Below are positions 1 through 9,906 of a stretch of DNA of 62,581 nt, one piece after another. Both the position numbers and the translations under genes were made by a program. The stretch is from Bryobacteraceae bacterium CoA2 C42 (lineage in GTDB: Bacteria; Acidobacteriota; Terriglobia; Bryobacterales; Bryobacteraceae). Within the stretch, counting starts at the first letter, position 1, and every line of letters starts with the position of its first letter. The notes beneath the pieces are model-generated. The model saw only the letters and a list, made by a program, of their open reading frames with translations, was not told where the DNA came from and searched no databases. The stretch spans positions 1 through 62,581 of the forward strand of contig JAINDL010000049.1 of NCBI GenBank assembly GCA_019931245.1, given 5' to 3'.

Positions 1-270
1 CGCTCCCCCCGTATCCCCGCGCGAGGCCCCGTCGCCAAAGCGCCGCCAACCGCCCGTGTCGCCGCCCCGGTTCATCTCACCCCGCGTGACCGCTCCCCCC
101 GTATCCCCGCGCGAGGCCCCGTCGCCAAAGCGCCGCCAACCGCCCGTATCGCCGCCCCGATTCATCTCCCCCCGCGTCACGGCGCCTCCCGCATCCCCCC
201 GCGACGCCCCATCACCAAACCGTCTCCACCCACCCATATCACCGCCCCGGTTCATCTCTCCCCGCGTCAC
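1..270. repeat. 90-bp in-frame tandem repeat (three copies)
   Basis: Copies lie at 1-90, 91-180 and 181-270, with a partial fourth. Copies 1 and 2 differ at only four positions; copy 3 is more diverged. The period is exactly 30 codons and encodes a Gly/Arg-rich unit (GGAVTRGEMNRGGDTGGWRR then FGDGASRGDT). The array may continue past the left edge. Confidence 0.93.
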
Positions 271-1803
271 CGCCCCACCATCCCCCTGCGGCTGCTCCAA
301 ACGCGCCCCGCCGCGCTCCATAATATTCCCTCCCCGCCCGCCGGCCACCACGCCGTTCTCCCCCGCAAAGGTCTGCCGCGAAATATCCTGCAACGCCGCC
401 CGCTGGCTTTCAAACGGTACCCGGTCAATCCGCCCCGGCTGCGTCCGGCTGAAGAACCGGTCATCCCCCCGCGAAGCGCCCACCGGCGAGCCTACCGCCC
501 GGTCGCTCCAGCGCAAACTCTCCCGCCCCGGCGCCGCCGGCAGTTGGCCCCGCACAAACGAAGCATTGTTCAACTGATTCCGGTCAAAGCGGATCGGGTT
601 CACCCCCCCGCGCCCGAAATCCTGCCCGTTAATCACCGTCACCCCGTCATCAAACCGCGCATTCCGGTACACGTTCGTGATGTTGATGTTCGTGATGTTC
701 ACACTGTTGTTGACATAACCCGGGTTCCGGAAGCCGCCGTAGTAACCCCGCCCGTACCATGGGTTGTACTGTTCAAACGGAGCCAGCGGCACCCAACCCC
801 AGTTGCCGAACCCTACCCCCACCCCCACGCTGAAGCCGCGCCCGCCGCCCCACCCGAAAAAGCCCACCAGCGCCGGACTCCAGTAGTGCCGCGCACTCTG
901 CCGCCCCGGCCACCAGCACCAGCCCAGCCCCACCCGGTGAAACCACCGGCCATAGTGATACGGCGCCCAGCCCCACGGGTCGTAGCTCACCCATGACCAC
1001 CCATAATAGTCAATCCAGCTCCACCGTCCGTTGCGATACGGCGCCCACCCCCCGCTCGCCGCCGGCACCCACACCTGCCCGTACTCCGGCGTGTTCACCC
1101 ACCGCCCGTGCCCGTCCAGATCCTCGACGCCATACACATCCCGGCTCACATACCGGTAGCTCTCACTCCGTTCGAGGTCCCGGTCCCGGCTCTGGCTCCA
1201 ACGGTCAAAATCGTCGATCGCTAACGCCCCGTCGGTCCGGAACTCCGGCGCCCCGGCCTCCCCGCGCGCCACCAGCGTCCGCCCGCTCCGCAGCCGCTCG
1301 CTCCCCTGCGGCGTAAAGATCTCCGCCTCCCCGCTCCGCACCGTCACCTCGGTCGTACCGTCGCCCCGCACCGTTACCCGGTAGCTGCCCCGTCCCACCG
1401 GCCGCACCGCGATGTTCGGCGTGGCGATCTCGACCTCCGCCGTCCGGTCCCGCAGCACCCGCCACGTCATCGTCCCCGCCGCCAGCCTCACCAGATAGCG
1501 CCGGTTTTCAATGTCGGCCAGCCGCAACTCGCCCCCCTCGGCCAGCCGCGCGAAGTTACTCGCGTCAAACTGCACCTCCGTCCGCGACCCCGTGCCGGTC
1601 AGCACCCGGTCCTGACTCAGCAGCGGCGCGTTGATGGCCGCCGCCACCCACTCATTCGTATCACCCCGCCGGACCGACACGTCCCCGGAGATCAAACTCA
1701 GGCGCGCCACGCCGCGCCCCTGCTCTGGCGAATCGTCTTGCGCCCCCGCGCCACCCATGGTCAGGACGGCGATGACGAGAGCCGGTAGTAACTTGCGGAA
1801 CAT
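1..1803 (-). CDS. Secreted FecR-like/DUF6600-type protein with C-terminal tandem repeats (3' end beyond window)
   Basis: An open frame runs without a stop from an ATG at 1803 to the left edge (about 601 codons seen), so the C-terminus is missing. Residues 1-21 are a Sec signal peptide. Residues about 30-200 resemble a FecR-type beta domain: a run of short strands with the pattern 'effect of sequence on surface', then 'FDASNFARLAEGGELRL'. The next 170 residues are very rich in Trp, Tyr and Gly (WSWIDYYGWSWVSYDPWGW), as in the DUF6600 family of Acidobacteria. The last 100 residues are near-identical 30-residue repeats. The start has a strong Shine-Dalgarno (GGGAGGAA) 7 nt upstream. The family role is unknown; an envelope or surface function is inferred from the signal peptide and composition. 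Confidence 0.8.
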   Translation of the reverse strand, partial: MFRKLLPALVIAVLTMGGAGAQDDSPEQGRGVARLSLISGDVSVRRGDTNEWVAAAINAPLLSQDRVLTGTGSRTEVQFDASNFARLAEGGELRLADIENRRYLVRLAAGTMTWRVLRDRTAEVEIATPNIAVRPVGRGSYRVTVRGDGTTEVTVRSGEAEIFTPQGSERLRSGRTLVARGEAGAPEFRTDGALAIDDFDRWSQSRDRDLERSESYRYVSRDVYGVEDLDGHGRWVNTPEYGQVWVPAASGGWAPYRNGRWSWIDYYGWSWVSYDPWGWAPYHYGRWFHRVGLGWCWWPGRQSARHYWSPALVGFFGWGGGRGFSVGVGVGFGNWGWVPLAPFEQYNPWYGRGYYGGFRNPGYVNNSVNITNINITNVYRNARFDDGVTVINGQDFGRGGVNPIRFDRNQLNNASFVRGQLPAAPGRESLRWSDRAVGSPVGASRGDDRFFSRTQPGRIDRVPFESQRAALQDISRQTFAGENGVVAGGRGGNIMERGGARLEQPQGDGGAVTRGEMNRGGDMGGWRRFGDGASRGDAGGAVTRGEMNRGGDTGGWRRFGDGASRGDTGGAVTRGEMNRGGDTGGWRRFGDGASRGDTGGA

Positions 1804-1939
1804 GTGTGATTCCTCCCGATAACAATTGCTGCACTTGGCGGACCAATCGCTAACTGCAATCTTTTCAACGCGCCGCTTCCCCGCCCCCCTGGTGCATTTC
1901 CACCACTCACCGCCGAAGCCGGTGCTTTCCATCCGCTGC

Positions 1940-1945
1940 TATATT
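1940..1945 (+). promoter_or_regulatory. Candidate -10 element of bacilliredoxin gene
   Basis: TATATT ends 6 nt before ATG 1952. This implies a transcript starting at or within a base or two of the start codon. Confidence 0.5.
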
Positions 1946-1951
1946 GAAGGT

Positions 1952-2377
1952 ATGCGTTATCCAGAGCATCTCATTGGCATCATGCGGCAGGACCTGACCA
2001 ATCACGGCATCGTCGAAACCCGCACCCCCGAAGAAGTCGACGCCTTGCTTGCTCCCGGCAAAGGCACCGTGATGATGGTCGTCAACTCCGTCTGCGGCTG
2101 CGCGGCCGGCAAGGCCCGCCCGGGTATCGTCCGGGCCCTGGCCGACTCCCCCGTCAAGCCGGACGTCGCCGCCACGGTTTTCGCCGGCGGCTATGTCGAA
2201 GCCGTCGCCCGGGTCCGCGAACACCTCGCCCCGCTGCCGCCGAGTTCCCCCTCGGTCGCCATCTTCAAAGACGGTAAACCCGTCTACATGATGCATCGCC
2301 ATCAGATTGAAAGCCGCGACATGTTCCTCATCGCCGAAGAGCTGAAGAACGCCTTCACCCAGCACTGCGCCAAGTAG
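1952..2377 (+). CDS. BrxA/BrxB family bacilliredoxin (YphP/YqiW)
   Basis: A 141-residue protein of the bacilliredoxin (DUF1094) family, thioredoxin-fold proteins that in Firmicutes remove bacillithiol from oxidised proteins. The active-site CGC motif is at residues 48-50 in the context VNSVCGCAAGKARP, and the family C-terminal pattern (FKDGKPVYMMHRHQIE) is present. I chose ATG 1952 because the family starts with MRYPEHLI; a longer in-frame extension to 1826 has no family support. A TATATT hexamer ends 6 nt before the ATG, with GAAGG in between. The gene sits 1 nt upstream of the dipeptide epimerase-like gene. Whether this organism makes bacillithiol cannot be judged from the window. Confidence 0.9.
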   Translation: MRYPEHLIGIMRQDLTNHGIVETRTPEEVDALLAPGKGTVMMVVNSVCGCAAGKARPGIVRALADSPVKPDVAATVFAGGYVEAVARVREHLAPLPPSSPSVAIFKDGKPVYMMHRHQIESRDMFLIAEELKNAFTQHCAK

Positions 2378-2378
2378 C

Positions 2379-3443
2379 ATGACCCGCCGGTCGCTGCTCG
2401 GACTCACCGCCCTGCCCGCCCTCGCCGCCGGCGAAACCGTCAGCGCGCGCGTGCAGAGGCTCCAGTTGAAACACACCTGGACCACGGTGATGAGTTCGAG
2501 CACCTACCGCGACGTGCTCTACACCACCATCCGGCGCGACGGCCTCACCGGCCGCGGCGAAGGCGCCGGCATCGTCCGCTACGGCGAAACCGCCGAGTCC
2601 GGTGCCGCCTTCGTCAACCGGATCGCCCCAGAACTCGCCCGCCTCGACCTCCGCCACTTCGGCAAGGTCATCGACTGGGTGCTCGCCCAGAGTCCGGCCG
2701 ACTGGGCGGCGAAGGCCGCCGTCGATATCGCCATCCACGACTGGGTCGCCCAACGCCGCGGCATCCCCGTCCACGCTCTCTGGGGACTCGACCCGAAAGA
2801 CGCCCCGCTCACCACCTTTTCGATCGGCATCGACAAAGCCGAGGTGATCCGCCAGAAGGTCCGCGAAGCCGAAGCCTATCCGGTGTTGAAAGTGAAGGTC
2901 GGCCTCGCCAACGACGAAGAGGTCATCGAAGCCGTTCGCAGCGTTACCCGCAAGCCGCTCCGCGTCGACGCCAACGAGGGCTGGAAGGACAAAGACGAAG
3001 CCGTCCGCAAGATCAACTGGCTCGAAAAAATGGGTGTCGAATTCATCGAGCAGCCCATGCCCGCCCACATGCTCGACGAGCAGCGCTACGTCCGCCAGCG
3101 CGTCCACATCCCCATCATCGCCGACGAAGCCTGCCTGCGCCCGGCCGATATCCCCAAGCTCGCCACGGCCTACGACGGCGTCAACATCAAAATCGATAAG
3201 GCCGGCGGCCTGCTGCAGGGCTATCGCATGATCCAGATCGCCCGCAGCCTGGGTCTCAAGACCATGCTCGGCTGCATGATCTCAAGCTCCATCGCCATCA
3301 CCGCCGCCGCCCAGCTCTCGCCCCTCGTCGACTACGCCGACCTCGACGGCAACCTGCTGATCGGCAACGACCCGGTGCAAGGCGTCCGGGTCGTGCAGGG
3401 CAGACTCACATTGCCCGCGGGCAACGGCCTTGGTCTGCGGTAG
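2379..3443 (+). CDS. Tat-exported dipeptide epimerase-like enzyme (enolase superfamily)
   Basis: A 354-residue member of the muconate-lactonizing subgroup of the enolase superfamily, closest in motifs to L-Ala-D/L-Glu (dipeptide) epimerases. Visible catalytic elements are the KVK pair (LKVKVG), the three metal ligands in DANEGW, EQP and DEA, the second catalytic Lys (KIDKAGG), and the C-terminal DLDG that in dipeptide epimerases contacts the substrate alpha-amino group. TFSIGID before the KxK motif is also typical. The N-terminus MTRRSLLGLTALPALAAG is a short twin-arginine signal, which is unusual because characterised members are cytoplasmic. Likely substrates are cell-wall-type dipeptides, possibly in the periplasm; the specificity is not established. 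Confidence 0.82.
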   Translation: MTRRSLLGLTALPALAAGETVSARVQRLQLKHTWTTVMSSSTYRDVLYTTIRRDGLTGRGEGAGIVRYGETAESGAAFVNRIAPELARLDLRHFGKVIDWVLAQSPADWAAKAAVDIAIHDWVAQRRGIPVHALWGLDPKDAPLTTFSIGIDKAEVIRQKVREAEAYPVLKVKVGLANDEEVIEAVRSVTRKPLRVDANEGWKDKDEAVRKINWLEKMGVEFIEQPMPAHMLDEQRYVRQRVHIPIIADEACLRPADIPKLATAYDGVNIKIDKAGGLLQGYRMIQIARSLGLKTMLGCMISSSIAITAAAQLSPLVDYADLDGNLLIGNDPVQGVRVVQGRLTLPAGNGLGLR

Positions 3444-3446
3444 CGC

Positions 3447-5721
<2,275 letters not shown>

Positions 5722-5723
5722 GG

Positions 5724-6734
5724 CTAAAACTTCCCGTCCCGCGTCATGAAGCCCGTCGGCTTGCCGTGTGTCGCCCCGCCCATGCCGATCCACTGCGCCA
5801 TCCACTCAATCATCTCCTCCGGCGTCACGCTCGGGTAGCCAAACACGCGGTGGCAAAGCCCCGCGTCGTTCAACAGCGCATCGGGCGCCTCTTGGCCCGT
5901 GAACTCCGGCTTGACCCCGAAGTGCCGGCCAAACCGCTGCGCCACCGTCCGCACACTCAGCGTCTCCGGCCCGGCCAGGTTGACGATCGCCGCCGGCGTT
6001 GCCGCCAACGGAAACGCCCGCAGCGCCGCCGAGTTGGCGTCGCCCTGCCAGATGGCGTTCACGGCGCCCATGGTCACGTCCACCGGTCGCCGCTCAAACA
6101 CCTTCGCGCCAATTTCGAGCAGCACCCCGTAGCGCAGCTCCTGCGCGTAGTTCAGCCGCAGCAGCACTGTGGGCGTCCCGTTCCGTTTCGCGTGGTACTC
6201 GAACATCCGCTCCCGCCCCAGGCCCGTCCAGGCGTACTCGCCCACGGGCACCGGCGCGTCCTGTTCGGTGGCGCCATAGCGCGAAAACGCGTACACATTG
6301 CCGCTCGAAAACGCCACGATCTTTGACTGCCGGAAGCGTTCGCACACCATCGCCGGCACCAGCACGTTCATCGCCCAGGTCATTGACGGGTCGGCCGTCG
6401 AGCCGAACTTTCGCCCGGCGGCGTGGATGACGTACTCGCACTCGGGCAGGGCTTCAATCTGCGCGCGGTCGAGCAGGTCGGCCTGCACGCACTCAATCCC
6501 CGCCTCGGCCATGCGTTCGTGCGCTTCGGCATCGGTAAACCGCGCCACCCCATAAACGCGCCGCCGCACCCCGGCCTCGTCCATCGCCCGCCGCGCCCGC
6601 ATCGCCAGCGTCGGTCCCATCTTGCCGCCCACCCCGAGAATCATCAGATCCCCGTCCAGCCGTGCCACGGCCTCCACATCGGCCACGCTCGGCCGCGACA
6701 GCCGCTCTTCCAACTCCGCAATCGTCCGTATCAT
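5724..6734 (-). CDS. NAD-dependent epimerase/dehydratase family protein with atypical active site
   Basis: A 336-residue extended-SDR fold protein. The nucleotide-binding Gly motif is GVGGKMGP (about residues 34-41), followed by HAAGRKFG and a Ser-containing FSSGNVYAF. The usual YxxxK pair is not visible: the corresponding stretch reads EYAWTGLGRERMFEY, with Arg where Lys is expected. Either this is a variant catalytic arrangement or the enzyme is not a standard epimerase. Its ATG overlaps the stop of the upstream adenosine-specific kinase family gene by 4 nt (translational coupling), and the DapA-like gene follows after 2 nt. Function unassigned. Confidence 0.8.
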   Translation of the reverse strand: MIRTIAELEERLSRPSVADVEAVARLDGDLMILGVGGKMGPTLAMRARRAMDEAGVRRRVYGVARFTDAEAHERMAEAGIECVQADLLDRAQIEALPECEYVIHAAGRKFGSTADPSMTWAMNVLVPAMVCERFRQSKIVAFSSGNVYAFSRYGATEQDAPVPVGEYAWTGLGRERMFEYHAKRNGTPTVLLRLNYAQELRYGVLLEIGAKVFERRPVDVTMGAVNAIWQGDANSAALRAFPLAATPAAIVNLAGPETLSVRTVAQRFGRHFGVKPEFTGQEAPDALLNDAGLCHRVFGYPSVTPEEMIEWMAQWIGMGGATHGKPTGFMTRDGKF

Positions 6735-7213
6735 CGCTTGTATCCAATCTTGCGTAAAAATGTTTTCCGCGCCGCGATGTCTTCTTCGTTCTCCACGCGC
6801 CGCGGCGAGAAGCCGTCAATCACGCCAAGCACCCCGCGCCCCGTCTCGCCCTGCGCCACAATCACGCTCAGCGGATTCGCCGTCGCGCAGAAGATGTTCA
6901 CCACCTCCGGCACCGCCTTGATCCGCGAGAGCACATTAATCGGAAACCCCTTCTGCATCACGACCACGAACAAATGCCCCGCCCCGATGCGCTGCGCGTT
7001 GTCGACGGCACAGTCAATCAGCGCCTGGTCGTTGCCGTCAAACCGCGTCAGGCACGGCCCCGAGGCTTCGTTGAACGCAATGCCGAACTCCATGCCCGGA
7101 TTCGTGTTCACGATCGCTTCGTAGATGTCTTCGACCGTCTTGATAAAGTGGCTCTGCCCGAGGATGACGTTGGCATCGGCGGGAAAATTGATGGGAACAT
7201 TGAGTAGGTCCAT
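6731..7213 (-). CDS. Adenosine-specific kinase family protein (DUF355)
   Basis: A 160-residue protein of the DUF355 family, called 'adenosine-specific kinase' after an archaeal structure. Family features are the N-terminal NVPINFPADANVILGQSHFIKTVED segment, GIAFNEASGPCLTR, and NIFCATANPLSVI with ETGRGVLGVIDG. The start at 7213 (MDLLNV) fits the family; ATG 7234 would add seven residues. It is the first gene of a four-gene same-strand run with the SDR, the DapA-like protein and MetY. Kinase activity in bacteria is not well established, so the name is from family precedent only. Confidence 0.82.
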   Translation of the reverse strand: MDLLNVPINFPADANVILGQSHFIKTVEDIYEAIVNTNPGMEFGIAFNEASGPCLTRFDGNDQALIDCAVDNAQRIGAGHLFVVVMQKGFPINVLSRIKAVPEVVNIFCATANPLSVIVAQGETGRGVLGVIDGFSPRRVENEEDIAARKTFLRKIGYKR

Positions 7214-7218
7214 ACGTT

Positions 7219-9528
7219 TTGGAAACACCCTCATTCTACCTGTCCGACCGCGAGGTGCTCGAGCGCATCCAGCGCCTGCCCCATAGCCGCGCCAGTTTCA
7301 AGAACCTCGTCCGCGAACTCTCCGCCCGCGGCGACCAGCGCGAGGCTCTCGAACAGGCGCTGCTCCGCCTCACCACCAAAGGCGAGCTCATCGAATTCCG
7401 CACCGGCCAGTACGTCGCCGCCAAGGGCAGCCGCGAGTTCGCTACCGGCCGTCTCAACATGCACCGCGACGGTTACGGCTTCGTCACCCCCGCCCACAAA
7501 ATCGAAGGCCTCGCCGGCGACATCTTCATTCCGGCCAAGCACGCCGCCGCGGCCATGCACGGCGACCGCGTGCTCGTGCAGATCGGCTTCATCGGCCGCG
7601 ACGGCAAAGCCGATGGCGAAATCCTCCAGGTGCTCGGCCGCGCCCACGCAACCGTCGTCGGCGAGTTCCGCGTCCGCCACCGCGGCAACTGGGTCAAGCC
7701 CCACGACGACCGCATTCACCAGTGGCTCTTCATCCCCGACGGCTACGAGATCCCCCGCTCGGCCGCCGCCGACCGCACCGGCCCCGCCCTCCGCGAATAC
7801 CGCACCGCCGAAGACCTCAACGGCGCCATCGTCGACGTCGAAGTACTCGAATTCCCCACCGAACACGAAGACGGCATCGGCCGCGTCATTGAGGTGCTCG
7901 GCCGCGAAGGCGACTTCGGCCTCGATGTCGAAATCACCATCCGCAAGCACCACCTGCCCCACACCTTCCCCGCCTCCGTCCTCGCCCAGGCCCGGGCTAT
8001 CCCCGCCGAAATCCCCGCCGCCGAAATCGCCCGCCGCCGCGACTACCGCCACCTGCCCATCGTCACCATCGACGGCGAAACCGCCCGCGACTTCGACGAT
8101 GCCATCTACGTCGAACCCCTGCCCAACGGCCACTGGAAGCTCGACGTCCACATCGCCGACGTCAGCCACTACGTCCAGCCCGGCAGCCCCATCGACAAGG
8201 AAGCCCTCTTCCGCGGCACCAGCGTCTACTTCCCCGACCGCGCCGTCCCCATGCTCCCGCACGAGCTCTCCACCAACCTCTGTTCGCTCGTGCCCCAGCA
8301 GGACCGCCTCGTCCTGTCGGCCGAACTCGAACTCGACCGCTCGGGCGATGTCGTCGCGCAAAGCTTCCACCGCGGCGTCATCCGCTCCACCGCCCGCATG
8401 ACCTACACCGCCGTCCACAAGATCCTCGGCGGGGACGAAGTCGAACGAACCCGGTACGCCGCCCTCGTGCCCCACTTTGAGAACATGCAGGAGCTCGCGC
8501 TCATCCTCAACCGCAAGCGCGTCAAGCGCGGCTCCATCGACTTCGACCTCCCCGAACCGCTCATCGAATTCGACGAGCACGGCTTCATGGTCGGCGTCAC
8601 CCGCGCCCCCCGCAACATCGCCCACCGCCTCATTGAAGAGTTCATGCTCGCCGCCAACGAAGCCGTGGCCGCGCACATCGAAGCCGCCGGTATCCCGGGC
8701 ATCTACCGCATCCACGAAACCCCGGACTTCAAGAAGGTCTCCGAGTTTGAAGAGGTCGCCGCCCAGTTCGGCTACTCGCTCGGCTTCCCCGCCCTGCCCG
8801 TCAAGAAGCACAAGGTGGTCGAACGCCGCCGCGACGGCCGCAAGGAGCGCCGCGATCTTGTCCTGGCCGACGAACGCATCCAGGTCACCTCCCGCGCCTA
8901 TCAAAAACTGATCGCCCGCCTCGAAGGCACGGCCGAAGAGCGCATTCTGAGCTTTCTCATGCTGCGCTCACTCAAACAGGCCCGCTACTCGCACGACAAC
9001 GTCGGCCACTTCGCTCTCGCCTCGGGCACCTACACCCACTTCACCTCTCCCATCCGCCGCTACCCCGACCTGATGGTCCACCGCATCCTCGGCGGCCTGT
9101 TCGACGGCCAGGGCGCCGTGTGGAGCGAACCGCAGCTCGAAGAGATCGCCAACGACTGCTCGTTCACCGAACGCCGCGCCGCCGAAGCCGAACGCGAACT
9201 CGTCGAATGGAAGAAGGTGCAGTTCATGATCGACCGCGTCGGCGACGAGTTCGATGGCGTCATCATCTCCATCACCAGGTTCGGCATGTTCGTCGAACTC
9301 ACCGACCTGTTCATCGAAGGGCTCCTTCCCATCGACGCCCTGCCCGGCGAACGCTTCCGGTTCCTTGAAGGCGCCCGCCGCCTGATCGGCGAAAAGACCC
9401 GCCGCGAGTTTTCCATCGGCGACGCCATCCGCGTGGTTCTCGATCGCGTCGACGGCGTCGAACGCCGCCTCACCTTCAGCCTCTGGCAGCACCGCCCGCC
9501 CCGCCAGAAGAAAAAGAAGAAATACTAA
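7219..9528 (+). CDS. rnr: Ribonuclease R
   Basis: A 769-residue RNase II/RNB-family 3'-5' exoribonuclease. The order is an N-terminal winged-helix segment (to about residue 65), cold-shock/OB domains with RLNMHRDGYGFVTP, the RNB catalytic domain with the metal-binding DFDD motif (ARDFDDAIYVE, about residue 290), the family signature AHFTSPIRRYPDL-like stretch (THFTSPIRRYPDLMVHR), a C-terminal S1 domain (GVIISITRFGMFVEL), and a lysine-rich tail (KKKKKY). It processes structured RNA in the cytoplasm. The start is uncertain: the listed TTG is only 5 nt from the divergent ATG at 7213, and GTG 7255 is an alternative. Confidence 0.93.
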   Translation: METPSFYLSDREVLERIQRLPHSRASFKNLVRELSARGDQREALEQALLRLTTKGELIEFRTGQYVAAKGSREFATGRLNMHRDGYGFVTPAHKIEGLAGDIFIPAKHAAAAMHGDRVLVQIGFIGRDGKADGEILQVLGRAHATVVGEFRVRHRGNWVKPHDDRIHQWLFIPDGYEIPRSAAADRTGPALREYRTAEDLNGAIVDVEVLEFPTEHEDGIGRVIEVLGREGDFGLDVEITIRKHHLPHTFPASVLAQARAIPAEIPAAEIARRRDYRHLPIVTIDGETARDFDDAIYVEPLPNGHWKLDVHIADVSHYVQPGSPIDKEALFRGTSVYFPDRAVPMLPHELSTNLCSLVPQQDRLVLSAELELDRSGDVVAQSFHRGVIRSTARMTYTAVHKILGGDEVERTRYAALVPHFENMQELALILNRKRVKRGSIDFDLPEPLIEFDEHGFMVGVTRAPRNIAHRLIEEFMLAANEAVAAHIEAAGIPGIYRIHETPDFKKVSEFEEVAAQFGYSLGFPALPVKKHKVVERRRDGRKERRDLVLADERIQVTSRAYQKLIARLEGTAEERILSFLMLRSLKQARYSHDNVGHFALASGTYTHFTSPIRRYPDLMVHRILGGLFDGQGAVWSEPQLEEIANDCSFTERRAAEAERELVEWKKVQFMIDRVGDEFDGVIISITRFGMFVELTDLFIEGLLPIDALPGERFRFLEGARRLIGEKTRREFSIGDAIRVVLDRVDGVERRLTFSLWQHRPPRQKKKKKY
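7233..7238 (-). promoter_or_regulatory. Candidate -10 element of the adenosine-specific kinase/metY cluster
   Basis: TAGAAT on the minus strand, about 19 nt before ATG 7213. It lies inside the 5' end of the divergent RNase R gene if that gene starts at TTG 7219. Confidence 0.35.
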
Positions 9529-9875
9529 ACGCGCAACAACGCCCGCACCGCATCCGCGCAAAGCACCGCGGCGTGTTTCGATTCGTTCGGCAGGCCCCCG
9601 AGCGCCTCTTCAATCACCGCCGTGGTAAACGCGCCGATCTCGGCCCGCGACCGCCCCGTCACCCACTCCGCCAACGCCGAACCGGCCGCAATCGACGCCG
9701 TGCACCCCCGCGTCTTGAACGCCGCCTCCCGCGCCACGTCCTCCTCCCAACGCACCGATAGCTGCAGAATATCCCCGCAAACCGGGTTTTCCACGCGCAC
9801 CGTCACCGCCGGCGGCGCCAACTCGCCGGCAAACCGCGGCGATTGAAAGTGCTTTAGGATTTGATCGCTATACAT
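9525..9875 (-). CDS. U-type Fe-S cluster scaffold (SufU/IscU-like), short
   Basis: A 116-residue NifU N-terminal-like scaffold. The three cluster/zinc Cys are in PVCGD, RGCTAS and VLCADA. It lacks the LPPVK motif that lets IscU dock on HscA and is shorter than the IscU encoded at 26263, so it is a second, distinct U-type protein. The start at 9875 (MYSDQILKHFQSP) matches the family; longer versions run into the divergent gene. The gene converges on rnr with a 4-nt overlap of stops and diverges from the redoxin gene with 31 nt between starts. No SUF genes are adjacent, so its partner desulfurase is unknown. Confidence 0.85.
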   Translation of the reverse strand: MYSDQILKHFQSPRFAGELAPPAVTVRVENPVCGDILQLSVRWEEDVAREAAFKTRGCTASIAAGSALAEWVTGRSRAEIGAFTTAVIEEALGGLPNESKHAAVLCADAVRALLRV

Positions 9876-9880
9876 GACAT

Positions 9881-9886
9881 AATCTA
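9881..9886 (-). promoter_or_regulatory. Candidate -10 element of the U-type scaffold gene
   Basis: TAGATT on the minus strand, 5 nt before ATG 9875. It is within the 31-nt divergent gap shared with the redoxin gene. Confidence 0.35.
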
Positions 9887-9893
9887 GGATTCT

Positions 9894-9899
9894 TAATCT
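9894..9899 (+). promoter_or_regulatory. Candidate -10 element of redoxin gene
   Basis: TAATCT, 7 nt before ATG 9907. CATAAT at 9878-9883 is an alternative with a 17-nt leader. Confidence 0.35.
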
Positions 9900-9906
9900 T
9901 AGATGA

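Noticed and set aside
56-1316. Plus-strand open frames rich in Pro, Arg and Ala opposite the FecR-like gene
   Set aside because: They are antisense shadows of the minus-strand repeat protein. The minus frame has a signal peptide, FecR-like pattern and SD; the plus frames have none.
1826-1951. N-terminal extension of the bacilliredoxin to 1826
   Set aside because: The family begins at MRYPEHLI and the 42 extra residues have no match; the -10-like TATATT lies inside them.
7231-8904. 557-residue minus-strand frame opposite RNase R
   Set aside because: Asp/Gly/Val-rich composition typical of the antisense of a GC-rich coding gene. RNase R is certain on the plus strand.
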